Assembly (NCBI GenBank): GCA_030620005.1
Contig: JAUXAJ010000014.1
Span: 1-36,749 of the forward strand
DNA from: Promethearchaeota archaeon
GTDB lineage: Archaea; Asgardarchaeota; Lokiarchaeia; Sigynarchaeales; SOKP01
Direction of reading: 5' to 3'
DNA: 36,749 bases
Under the pieces are notes generated by a model. The model did not search any database. It had not been told where the DNA came from and was given only the letters and a program-made list of their open reading frames with translations. Below are positions 17,299 through 25,486 of this stretch, one piece after another (position 1 is the stretch's first letter; the number at the start of each line of letters is the position of its first letter). The position numbers and the translations under genes are program-made.

Positions 17299-17967
17299 TT
17301 GCACCTGAAAAGAAACGAGAAAATAATTGAAAATAAAGCAATAGTTCTCGAAAAAATTATCAACAAGTTAGGTAAAAAGGTAAGAATATATCCTATAATT
17401 AAACATACCAAGAAGAAAACCGGTCAAAAATACGGGTATCAATATTTATTACAAGACTCTACAATAAGTGATCCATTACTTTCTTACGTTCCTAATAAAG
17501 ATTCTAAAAATGAGCCAAGGTATTTTGAAATTGACCTCAAAAACGATAAAGACGCTCTCAAGAAATTAAAGTTTATCTTAGCATTATCTTCTTGTTACAA
17601 GCATAAAGCAGGTGGAGCTGTTAGTACTTCAAATACCAAACTATTGTTTGCCATTTCTCGTGATTACATAATGTTAGATAGGGGTGTTCCTAACCCGGAC
17701 GCAATTGACTGCGTGTTTGGTGGTAATAGGTTATACGACACGTCAGAGCTATTTTCCAGAGATTTAGACGACCCGTATAGATATCTTCACTTATACACTG
17801 ATGAAAGTCCTTTAAATCCCTCTGATGAATTCATCGGTCCAACAAGTTCTTACCAAGGAGAGTGGAGCTATGCTGGTCGTTTAATCCCCGTGGGCATGAA
17901 TGAAGCTTTTCCAGAACAAAAACCAGAAGAAGAACCAAAGGAGTGGTGGTATGAAAAATGGTGGTGA
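17299..17967 (+). CDS. hypothetical protein, 222 aa, TTG start
   Basis: I do not recognise this protein. A basic N-terminus (1-50) leads into an alpha/beta region with YFEIDLKND, KFILALSSCYKHKAGGA, LLFAISRDYIMLD and VFGGNRLYD, then a long loop rich in Asp, Pro and aromatics and a tryptophan-rich tail (EWWYEKWW). No membrane helix or metal site is evident. The called start is TTG without a Shine-Dalgarno; the frame is open 17 codons further upstream without ATG, so the 5' end may be lost. Position just after the NLR-like gene may be relevant, but nothing ties them functionally. Confidence 0.5.
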   Translation: MHLKRNEKIIENKAIVLEKIINKLGKKVRIYPIIKHTKKKTGQKYGYQYLLQDSTISDPLLSYVPNKDSKNEPRYFEIDLKNDKDALKKLKFILALSSCYKHKAGGAVSTSNTKLLFAISRDYIMLDRGVPNPDAIDCVFGGNRLYDTSELFSRDLDDPYRYLHLYTDESPLNPSDEFIGPTSSYQGEWSYAGRLIPVGMNEAFPEQKPEEEPKEWWYEKWW

Positions 17968-18069
17968 GAACCTGAAAAAAGATGGTGAGAACTTGAATGA
18001 TACATAAATTCGCAAATTTTTACTGCCCATACATTTAAATGTTAAAGTTGATTATAATTATATAGAATT

Positions 18070-18855
18070 ATGAGAGATTTCGTCACTATAAGAGGAAAGA
18101 GATTTTATGTGAAAGTATTTAACAAGCAATTGTCTCTCTCCATTCATTTTTCGAGTGAGAACCAGCTGACGAGCTTGGACGAGATTGAAGGCTTATCCGA
18201 AATGGACCGTTTACAATATCTTTCCATTTCGAGCGCCGACCTCTCAGAAATTACTTGTCTTGAAAACTTGAAAAGTTTGGAAACATTAGATCTAAGGCGC
18301 AGTAAGATTTCTGAGATCAAGGGTCTTGACGGGCTGGTCAAGCTCGAAATGTTATATCTTTGGTCTAACCAAATTTCCGAGATCAAGGGGCTTGATAAAT
18401 TGCCCGCCTTATGGAACTTAGCGTTGGATAATAACATAATCTCGGAGATCTCCGGGCTTGACGGTCTTAATACTTTAACATCTTTAGATCTTTACCATAA
18501 TAACATTTCTGAGATCAAGGGGCTCGATAATCTTGTGAATTTAAAGAATTTAGAACTTAATAATAACAACATTTCTGAGATCAAGGGGCTCGATAACTTG
18601 GTAAATTTAACTACTCTAGAACTCAAGAATAACAACATTTCTGAGATCAAGGGGCTCGATAGCTTGGTGAAATTAACTTCTCTAGTCCTCGATTACAATA
18701 AAATAACATCGGTAAATTTCGAAAAATTGCTTAAAAGCTTGCCTAAACTGAAGTTTTTGGGTTTGACAGGAAATTCTCTTCCCAAATACGACGAAAATAG
18801 GGTATATTTCTACGATGGTGGCGTCGACATCTCACACCACATAGAGTATCTGTGA
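18070..18855 (+). CDS. SDS22-like leucine-rich-repeat protein
   Basis: The protein has 261 aa. After a short N-terminal cap it consists of about eight 22-residue LRRs of SDS22/internalin type (ISEIKGLDNLVNLTTLEL then NNN), from about residue 34 to 225, ending in a C-cap (KLKFLGLTGNSLPKYDENRV). Such solenoids bind proteins; there is no catalytic domain and no signal peptide, so it is probably cytosolic. DNA of repeats between 18499 and 18700 is also near-identical (AACATTTCTGAGATCAAGG blocks), so the array has expanded recently. The ATG has no Shine-Dalgarno and may be leaderless, with an AT-rich TATA-like element close upstream. Confidence 0.8.
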   Translation: MRDFVTIRGKRFYVKVFNKQLSLSIHFSSENQLTSLDEIEGLSEMDRLQYLSISSADLSEITCLENLKSLETLDLRRSKISEIKGLDGLVKLEMLYLWSNQISEIKGLDKLPALWNLALDNNIISEISGLDGLNTLTSLDLYHNNISEIKGLDNLVNLKNLELNNNNISEIKGLDNLVNLTTLELKNNNISEIKGLDSLVKLTSLVLDYNKITSVNFEKLLKSLPKLKFLGLTGNSLPKYDENRVYFYDGGVDISHHIEYL

Positions 18856-18901
18856 AAATGATTAAATAAATCATTTAATTTTCCTGTTAAGAAAAATATT
18901 T

Positions 18902-19141
18902 TTATTTTTTCTCTCTCTCTGCTTTAATTGTGTCGTGTAATTTATGAATTAAAGTTTTAATATCGTCTAAAGAGTCTTTAGACTTTATTACCGAACAAGT
19001 TGTTCAGCCCTGATATTTCCTTTATTTTATTTGCGCCAAGACCTAATCATTTTAAGAGCTCTTTTAAACCTTCTCTTTTCGAGCAGCCTGAACAAGATCT
19101 TTTATTATCTGAAGTATTTCTTTCCGCTCCAATTTAAAATA
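18902..19141 (-). pseudogene. decayed SDS22-like LRR gene, 3' part
   Basis: On the minus strand three frames piece together one protein tail: KEILQIIKDLVQAARKEK, then LKELLK-stop-LGLGANKIKEISGLNNLFGNK, then SKDSLDDIKTLIHKLHDTI ending KAEREKK-stop at 18902-18904. The IKEISGLNNL repeat matches the ISEIKGLDNL units of the neighbouring LRR gene on the opposite strand. At least two shifts and stops separate the parts, so it is a relic. Confidence 0.5.
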
Positions 19142-19227
19142 TATTTTTCAATAAATATAAAAATTTATACAATGTATTATTTTAAAGAATATTTAATAAT
19201 TAATTTGAATTAATATTATCTGATATT

Positions 19228-19454
19228 ATGGTCAAATCCTTACAAGACTTTTGGATTTTAACTCAAGCTGGAAAAGTTTTATATCAACGAGTTTTTAAAA
19301 TAAAATCTTATTCGTAGCAACTTCCAATGTTAAAGTTAAGGAAAAAAAAGTTCAAAAAGATTTACACAAGATTTCGAGAGATTTTTTTGCAAAATATATT
19401 GATATTTTTTCAGATTTTGGAGAGAATATTAAAGCTTATACACAAACCCGTTAA
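19228..19454 (+). pseudogene. longin/roadblock-like protein relic with internal deletion
   Basis: ATG 19228 opens a 29-codon frame, MVKSLQDFWILTQAGKVLYQ, the first two strands typical of Asgard longin/roadblock-like proteins, stopping at TAG 19315-19317. From 19311 a second frame continues with FVATSNVKVKEKKVQKD and a helix (SRDFFAKYIDIF) to TAA 19452-19454, the typical C-terminal half. The middle (roughly 50 to 60 residues) is missing. It sits 18 bases before the small GTPase gene, the usual place for a GTPase partner. Confidence 0.6.
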
Positions 19455-19472
19455 AGAAAAAAGGAAAAATAA

Positions 19473-19991
19473 ATGTCGTATGTATTTAAAATTGTAGTAG
19501 TTGGAGATTATGGAGTTGGAAAAACGACATCAATTAAAAAATTTGTAGAAAATAAATTTAGAGAAGATTATATTCCTACATTAGGAGTTCAAATAACAAA
19601 AAAATCTATTGAGATCAATGGAAATAATGTAGTTTTGATAATATGGGACCTTGCCGGACAAGAAGAATTTTTTACAGTTCAACGAAGATTTTATAATGAG
19701 ACCGAAGGAGTTATTATAGTATATGATATTACACGAAAATCTTCATTAGAAAATGTTAAAAAGTGGTATAAGGAGGTTCTTAAATATACTGGAAGGGGAA
19801 TTATATGGGTATTAATCGGTAATAAAATAGATTTAATAGATAAAAGAATAGTAAACGAGGATGATGTAATTAAATTATTGCACGAAAATAACATTGATGT
19901 TGATATAATACTTGAAACTTCTGCAAAAAATGGAGAGAATGTCGAAGAGGCCTTTTATTCTTTAGTAACCTTATTATTAGAAAAATATTAA
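19473..19991 (+). CDS. Rab/Ras-family small GTPase
   Basis: The protein has 172 aa and all five G motifs: GDYGVGKT (11-18), switch I Thr36 in YIPTLGVQ, WDLAGQE (58-64, Gln63 equals Ras Q61), NKID (117-120) and ETSAK (148-152). It binds and hydrolyses GTP as a molecular switch. There is no C-terminal cysteine (ends LLLEKY), so membrane attachment by prenylation is not expected. The WDLAGQE wording and overall length fit the Rab-like families expanded in Asgard archaea. The next gene begins 10 to 22 bases downstream and encodes a longin/winged-helix protein, so the pair is probably one operon and the neighbour a regulator or effector. Confidence 0.95.
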   Translation: MSYVFKIVVVGDYGVGKTTSIKKFVENKFREDYIPTLGVQITKKSIEINGNNVVLIIWDLAGQEEFFTVQRRFYNETEGVIIVYDITRKSSLENVKKWYKEVLKYTGRGIIWVLIGNKIDLIDKRIVNEDDVIKLLHENNIDVDIILETSAKNGENVEEAFYSLVTLLLEKY

Positions 19992-20013
19992 CAAAACATA
20001 ATTGTGTAGAAAA

Positions 20014-21099
20014 ATGAAAAAACCTTATTTCTTGTATGTTATAGATGTTTCAGGAGTATGTTTATTTTCATATAATTTTAAAAAGGAACTTGTTTTATTT
20101 GAAAAAGAGTTTTTTGGTGGTTTTATTACTGCGATTTCTCTATTTTCTGCGGAATTAAATAAAACGCTTGGTTATTCTGAAGAATTTGGACGATTACCTT
20201 CAATTCCTATAAATATAACCTTTGAAATTTTGATTTCTTATGAAAATCCTGTGGTTGGAGTCATAGTTGTCGAAAAAAAAGATATTGATGAAGATATGAA
20301 CATTTTTCTTAATGAGTTTATAAAGGAATTTTTGTTAAAATACAAAGATGTTTTAAAGGATTGGGACGGCTGTGTTACCTTATTTGACCCCTTTAAGAAC
20401 GAGATAGAAAGAATTTATAAAAAAATGGAACTATTTTCGTTTCAGATTCCAAATATGAAAGAGATAAATGCAACCGAATTCAATTTAAGTAAAGATCTTT
20501 TAGCTATTATCAAAGAAATTGATGGCCAAAAAAGTATAAGTGAAATAGCACAAAAAATGAGAAAAACCGTAGACGAGATAAAAACTATGATTTCAAACCT
20601 ATCATGGCAAGAAATAATAACTTTAAGTGAAAAAGTATATGATGATGACATTCTTGAACCAAAAAGAGATTTATTCTATTTAATAAGAACTAAAGTTATT
20701 GATCCTCAAAAGCAAAAATTAAAGCTTTCGGATCAAAAATTATTGGAATTTAAAATATTAAGAGCTATCGATGGATTTAAAACAGTTTATCAGCTCTCAG
20801 AGGAATTTCGCAATTTAAATATTGATACAATTAAACAAATTATCTCATTTTATCTCTCAAAAGGATCGTATCTAGAAAAAGTAGAATTATATCCTCAAAT
20901 TATAAGCATAAGCGATGAGCTTTTAAGCAAAATGCCAACGGAAAGTCTTGCATTATCATATTCCTTGCAGAATATGTGTGATGGTGAATTATCACTATCA
21001 GAATTATCAGAAAATACCGGTTTTCCTTGTAGTAAAATTAAAAAAATACTTGATCTCCTTGGAAAAAATGTTTTTTATAAGAAAAAAAATGTAAAATAA
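20014..21099 (+). CDS. longin/roadblock-like protein with three winged helices, GTPase partner
   Basis: I prefer ATG 20014 (361 aa) to the TTG four codons upstream. Residues 1-140 have a longin/roadblock-type alpha/beta arrangement (YFLYVIDVSGVCLFSY, GGFITAISLFSAEL, then VVGVIVVEKKD and a long helix EFIKEFLLKYKDVL). Then come three winged-helix-like units: about 160-210 (LLAIIKEIDGQKSISEIAQ), 240-290 (ILRAIDGFKTVYQLSEEF) and 310-360 (NMCDGELSLSELSENTG). In bacteria MglB (roadblock) regulates MglA GTPase, and eukaryotic longins serve Rab pathways; by analogy this protein regulates or reads out the adjacent GTPase. The winged helices could bind DNA or protein. Confidence 0.65.
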   Translation: MKKPYFLYVIDVSGVCLFSYNFKKELVLFEKEFFGGFITAISLFSAELNKTLGYSEEFGRLPSIPINITFEILISYENPVVGVIVVEKKDIDEDMNIFLNEFIKEFLLKYKDVLKDWDGCVTLFDPFKNEIERIYKKMELFSFQIPNMKEINATEFNLSKDLLAIIKEIDGQKSISEIAQKMRKTVDEIKTMISNLSWQEIITLSEKVYDDDILEPKRDLFYLIRTKVIDPQKQKLKLSDQKLLEFKILRAIDGFKTVYQLSEEFRNLNIDTIKQIISFYLSKGSYLEKVELYPQIISISDELLSKMPTESLALSYSLQNMCDGELSLSELSENTGFPCSKIKKILDLLGKNVFYKKKNVK

Positions 21100-21344
21100 C
21101 ATTAATTAAAAGAAATATACTTATCTAAAAAAAAATTTCTGATTGAATATCATCTGAAATACATATAAAAATCATGTGCGGCATGTCGCCACTTCTAACG
21201 AATTCATTAAGGTTGTTTATGGCAATATTTTGACTTAATATGTCGTAGATTTCTTATAAAAACATATTTTTATAAAGAGTTCGATTCTAAATATTATTAC
21301 TATTAAAAAATTATAACTTGTCACATTAAGTTTGTTGAGCATGC

Positions 21345-23180
21345 ATGAAAAACAAAAATATTAGTTTAGGATCGAATCCTTTTCAATTTGATAGCGTTCT
21401 TGAGAAAAAAAATTTTATCAGGAGCTACAAGAGAAGTTCTCAATATCTTATAATGAGAGATGGAGTGAAGATTGCCATAGAACTCATACTTCCGAGTGAG
21501 TTATCTTCAAGAGATAAAATCCCAATTATTTTAATGCAGACGCGTTATTGGAGAGCATACACTTTTAGAATTCCTTTCAGATGGTTTCTCAAAGACGCAC
21601 CAAGCAACGAGAGCTTATTTAAAACAGGAGTAAGTCGGGGTTATGGTTTTGTTCGTGTTGATGTTAGAGGCACGGGAGCTTCATTTGGAACTAGACCATA
21701 TCCTTGGTCAAAAGAGGAGATCGAGGACGGACGGGAAGTCATAGATTGGATTGTAAGTCAACCATGGTCAGATGGTAATGTAGTCACCACGGGCGGGTCT
21801 TATTTAGGAGTGACTGCAGAATATGTGGCAACTCTTAATCATCCAGCAGTAAAAGCTATTGTTCCCTTGCATAATCAGTGGGATGCATATCACGAAGTTG
21901 GATATCCCGGCGGAGCGTATAATTATTTCTTCATTAGAATTTGGGGATTGCTAGGGAAAGCTTTGGACAGGAATAACAGCAGGAATTTCCTTGGGATCAT
22001 GCCTCTACTATACTTTCTTGTCAAAGGAGTCAAACCAATTGAGTCTGATGAAAAATTACTATTATTACAAGAGGCAATAAAAGAACATTCTTCAAACGTA
22101 TATGTTTTTCAAAATGAAGATTTGGTGATTTATCGAGACGATGTGGTTGTTGGACAAAAAGAAGATACCGTCGATACCGTCAGTGTATTTTCTAAAAGAG
22201 ATGAAATTGAAAAAACTAAAGTTCCTTTCTATTGTTGGGGAAGTTGGTTTGATGGCGTCACGGCAGAAAATATAATAAGTCGTTTCATGACCTACACTAA
22301 CCCAATGAGAGCTGTAATTGGTGATTGGGATCACGGAGCAAATCGAAGATCCAACCCGTTTTTTTATAAAAAATACAAGGTTATTCCTGGAAAGGAAATA
22401 CAAGAGAACGCGTGGATGGATTTTTTTGACTCATGCATTAATGGAAAGGAACCTTTCTCAGAAAAAGTTCTTTATTATTATACCATGGGAGAAGAAAGGT
22501 GGAAAGCAACAGGTGTTTGGCCACCAGCCGGTAGCGCAATGCAAAGGTGGTACTTTTCTAAAAACAATTCTTTATCTCAGGACAAACCTAAAGACGAAGT
22601 TGGTGAAGACGAATATCAAGTGAATTTTGATATAACGAGTGGCAAAGGAAATCGGTGGCACACGCACTTCGCTCAAAAAATGTATTACAAAAAGAGAGAA
22701 AAGGTAGACAAAAAATTATTGACATGTACAAGCCCTCCCTTGGATGAAGACATTGAAATCACGGGTCATCCGATAATCACGCTTTATTTAACTTCAACAC
22801 ACGAAGATGGCGTTATATTTGCTTATCTAGAGGATGTTGACGAAAATGGAAAGGTTACTATCATCACTGAAGGCATTTTACGTTTTATTCATCGCAAGGT
22901 CTCCTCAGAAGAACCTCCATATAAAATCATGGTTCCTTATCATTCATTTAAGAGAAAAGATTCATTACCACTTGTTCCGGATGAAATCGCAGAAATTAAC
23001 TTTGGATTTTTTGCAACTTCAGTATTAATTCGAAAAGGTCATAGAATCAGGATAGCTATAGCGGGAGCAGACAAAGACACATTTTCGCGCTATCCGGCTG
23101 AAGGGACGCCCACGATCTCAATCAAACGGAATAACAAATATTCGTCATTTATAGATATTCCTTATATTAAAAAGAGCTGA
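21345..23180 (+). CDS. CocE/NonD-family alpha/beta hydrolase (S15-like)
   Basis: The protein has 611 aa, the usual size for CocE/X-Pro dipeptidyl-peptidase relatives. Early RDGVKIAIELILP (38-50) is the family opening. The oxyanion and nucleophile region is VRVDVRGTGAS (103-113) and GGSYLG (150-155, nucleophile Ser152). The acid is probably D303 in SWFDGVTAEN and the base H330 in GDWDHG. A C-terminal jelly-roll follows (about 460-605, with FFATSVLIRKGHRIRIAIAGAD). There is no signal peptide. These enzymes hydrolyse esters or peptide-like bonds; the substrate is unknown. ATG 21345 follows another ATG-like GCATGC; either frame start is within bases. A T12 run follows the gene. Confidence 0.85.
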   Translation: MKNKNISLGSNPFQFDSVLEKKNFIRSYKRSSQYLIMRDGVKIAIELILPSELSSRDKIPIILMQTRYWRAYTFRIPFRWFLKDAPSNESLFKTGVSRGYGFVRVDVRGTGASFGTRPYPWSKEEIEDGREVIDWIVSQPWSDGNVVTTGGSYLGVTAEYVATLNHPAVKAIVPLHNQWDAYHEVGYPGGAYNYFFIRIWGLLGKALDRNNSRNFLGIMPLLYFLVKGVKPIESDEKLLLLQEAIKEHSSNVYVFQNEDLVIYRDDVVVGQKEDTVDTVSVFSKRDEIEKTKVPFYCWGSWFDGVTAENIISRFMTYTNPMRAVIGDWDHGANRRSNPFFYKKYKVIPGKEIQENAWMDFFDSCINGKEPFSEKVLYYYTMGEERWKATGVWPPAGSAMQRWYFSKNNSLSQDKPKDEVGEDEYQVNFDITSGKGNRWHTHFAQKMYYKKREKVDKKLLTCTSPPLDEDIEITGHPIITLYLTSTHEDGVIFAYLEDVDENGKVTIITEGILRFIHRKVSSEEPPYKIMVPYHSFKRKDSLPLVPDEIAEINFGFFATSVLIRKGHRIRIAIAGADKDTFSRYPAEGTPTISIKRNNKYSSFIDIPYIKKS

Positions 23181-23239
23181 CCATGTTTACTATCTCCTAT
23201 CTTTCTAATTGATCTTAATAATGCTTAAAATCTTGAGTC

Positions 23240-23251
23240 TTTTTTTTTTTT
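23240..23251 (+). terminator. T12 terminator after CocE-like gene
   Basis: Twelve consecutive T residues on the plus strand 60 bases after the stop; oligo-T alone terminates archaeal RNA polymerase. Confidence 0.6.
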
Positions 23252-23341
23252 ATTCCATTGAATTAGAAGCAAAACTATAAATAAATTCATCTCTAAATAA
23301 AAAATATTAAACAAATTTAATAACAGATGAGAAAATAAAAA

Positions 23342-24256
23342 ATGAAACCGAATCTTCTTACGGATGAAAAAGTAATAATAACTGCCGCCATTACTGGAGG
23401 TATCCACGGAAAATGGGTTAATCCTTCGCTTCCAATAACTCCAGAAGAACAAGCACAAGACGCTCATGAGTGTTACGAAGCAGGAGCTTCAATTCTACAT
23501 CTTCATGTGCGAGGTGAAGATGGGCAAAATACTCCAGATTTAAATGTCTATAATAAGGCAATTAAATTGATTAAAGAGAAGTGTCCTATTATTACACAAA
23601 TTGGAAATGGAATAGGAGCAAAGATAGTATGGGGAGTAAAGACTAGCAGCAAAGGTAAAAAGTATGGACAAGCGATTGTCATGCCAACGCTCGAGGATAG
23701 ATTGAATCTCCTTAACATTGAACCCGTGCCAGATATGTTTACGATAAACGCAGGAACATTTGAGTTTAGGGTTCCTACTCTAGGCAGTCATTTATTCGAT
23801 AATCCGATGGATTTCAATAAGAAATACATTAAAAAATGCAAAGCTCTCGGATGTGGGCTCGAAATAGAAGTATATGATTCTGGTCACATTCAAAATATAC
23901 TAGATCTTGTAGATGAGCGCACATTAAAACCACCGTTGCACTTTAGCCTTGTTTTAGGAATAAAAGGTGGTGCTCCTGCTACAGTTAAAAACCTTATTCA
24001 CATGATTGATCAATTACCCGAAGGATCAACTTGGCAAGTTGTGACAGTTGGAAGGTTCAATTTACGGCTTACAACGATTGGTCTTTCGATTGGAGGCAAC
24101 ATTAGAACCGGGTTAGAAGATATTATTTATTACCAAAAAGGCGAATTAGTAGAAAACAACGCGCAATTAGTGAAAAGAATGGTTAGACTTGCCAAGGAAC
24201 TTGGAAGAGAGCCAGCAACCGTTGATGAAGCACGAGAAATGTTAGGTTTGAAGTAA
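23342..24256 (+). CDS. beta-keto acid cleavage enzyme (BKACE, DUF849)
   Basis: The protein has 304 aa, the full length for the family. It shows the opening VIITAAITGG (11-20), the zinc-ligand pair HLHVR (H53, H55) after the AGAS turn, the TINAGTF segment (134-140) and the C-terminal GGNIRTGLED (251-260, Glu259 as third zinc ligand). BKACE enzymes (Kce type) condense a beta-keto acid with acetyl-CoA and split it to acetoacetate and a new CoA thioester; known substrates include 3-keto-5-aminohexanoate and dehydrocarnitine. The nearby hydroxyacyl-CoA dehydrogenase-like proteins could make the keto substrate. Substrate specificity cannot be read here. A T14 run follows immediately. Confidence 0.9.
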   Translation: MKPNLLTDEKVIITAAITGGIHGKWVNPSLPITPEEQAQDAHECYEAGASILHLHVRGEDGQNTPDLNVYNKAIKLIKEKCPIITQIGNGIGAKIVWGVKTSSKGKKYGQAIVMPTLEDRLNLLNIEPVPDMFTINAGTFEFRVPTLGSHLFDNPMDFNKKYIKKCKALGCGLEIEVYDSGHIQNILDLVDERTLKPPLHFSLVLGIKGGAPATVKNLIHMIDQLPEGSTWQVVTVGRFNLRLTTIGLSIGGNIRTGLEDIIYYQKGELVENNAQLVKRMVRLAKELGREPATVDEAREMLGLK

Positions 24257-24258
24257 TA

Positions 24259-24272
24259 TTTTTTTTTTTTTT
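24259..24272 (+). terminator. T14 terminator after BKACE gene
   Basis: Fourteen T residues begin two bases after the stop codon, between convergent genes. Confidence 0.7.
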
Positions 24273-24293
24273 AGTAATTAATTTTTCATTGCT

Positions 24294-25346
24294 TCATTTA
24301 TCTAATCGTCTTAAAGGCGTTCCACGATTAATTCCACCCCCAGTTGAGAGCAAGTATCCACTTCCCGGGCCATAAATCTGAATATTTTCAATAATTTTCT
24401 GTTCAACGATTTTATCGTCAGGTTCGCGTAACATTACATCTCGACCAGGTACTTGCCCCATTAACGCGTATTTATTTTCTAAACTTGAAACGATTTCTTT
24501 GGTTTTCCTTAAATCTCCCCTTGGTGCCCAGTCTTGACCGTGAAATATTTTATACCCCCAATCACCAATTTGATGAATGAAATGATCGCTTCGGTTTTCA
24601 CTATGGTAAAGCATTCCACCACTTAACGGTTTAAGTCCCTCAACTAATCTCTTGTGATATGGTGCAAAAAACGTGTCAATTAAATTTTTATTTAAGAATC
24701 CACTCACATGATCAGCAATCAGTATAAGAGTTGCAAAGCCACCTATTAATTCCACCCATTCCGATTGAAATTTGATTATAAATTCAGTACATTTCTCTAA
24801 TAATTGATGAATTACATCAGGCCTTTTTCTCATATCAAGAATTAATTTATCATAACCATAAACTTGACCAGCTAATTCAAATGGTCCAAATTCCCCAATA
24901 CCCGCGGGTTTTATCCCAGACTCCAGAGAATATTCGATTTTTTTTAGCCAATCTCCCGTCCCTGGCACATCCCACGCAGAATCGGGGATTTTAAATGTTT
25001 CTACTTCGCTAGGTTTCATTATTACATGTCCCTTAACAGCGGGTATCTCATCTTCTGGATCAGAAATAGGACATCCAAGCGCTTGAGCAGTAGCATATGG
25101 TTGATAAATCGACACGGCGCAATAAGCCCCCAGAAATCTTTCTTTAAATTTTTCTCCATTTTCAATCTGGAGATCTACATCAGCGAGATACTTTTTGACG
25201 GGCTTACCAGCGAAATCTGCCATGAAATCGAATTCTGGAAAAAAGATTACGGACACTCGATCTGGTTTTAAAAACGCCATGGATTTAAGCAATCGTTGTA
25301 CCGGGTCTAAAACCTTGCTTCTTCTTTGTTTTTTTTCACTCGACAT
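24294..25346 (-). CDS. uroporphyrinogen decarboxylase-like (URO-D superfamily) protein
   Basis: The protein has 350 aa with URO-D/MtaA fold features: PVQRLLKSMAFLKPDRV at the start, GIGEFGPFELAGQVYGYD mid-protein, LILIADHVSGFLN, SGGMLYHSENRSDHF, and GQVPGRDVMLREPDD near the end, finishing in GSGYLLSTGGG. In corrinoid methyltransferases of this superfamily (MtaA/MtbA) zinc is bound by an HxCGN motif; here that place reads YHSENR with no cysteine. True URO-D arginines at the N-terminus are not evident. So it is neither clearly HemE nor a standard methyl-CoM transferase. ATG 25346 has no Shine-Dalgarno and could be leaderless. It converges with BKACE and is co-oriented with the downstream-lying dehydrogenase gene upstream of it. 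Confidence 0.75.
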   Translation of the reverse strand: MSSEKKQRRSKVLDPVQRLLKSMAFLKPDRVSVIFFPEFDFMADFAGKPVKKYLADVDLQIENGEKFKERFLGAYCAVSIYQPYATAQALGCPISDPEDEIPAVKGHVIMKPSEVETFKIPDSAWDVPGTGDWLKKIEYSLESGIKPAGIGEFGPFELAGQVYGYDKLILDMRKRPDVIHQLLEKCTEFIIKFQSEWVELIGGFATLILIADHVSGFLNKNLIDTFFAPYHKRLVEGLKPLSGGMLYHSENRSDHFIHQIGDWGYKIFHGQDWAPRGDLRKTKEIVSSLENKYALMGQVPGRDVMLREPDDKIVEQKIIENIQIYGPGSGYLLSTGGGINRGTPLRRLDK

Positions 25347-25486
25347 AAAAATTCTATATTTTAATTATAAATAATGTTGAAAAAAATATGAAGTAATAAT
25401 TAAAGTTTATTCGTTAATTATCATAAACCAAGCTCTTCGACTTTTTTCTTGTAATTTTTAAATTGTAAAATAAAAAACTAAAATAT

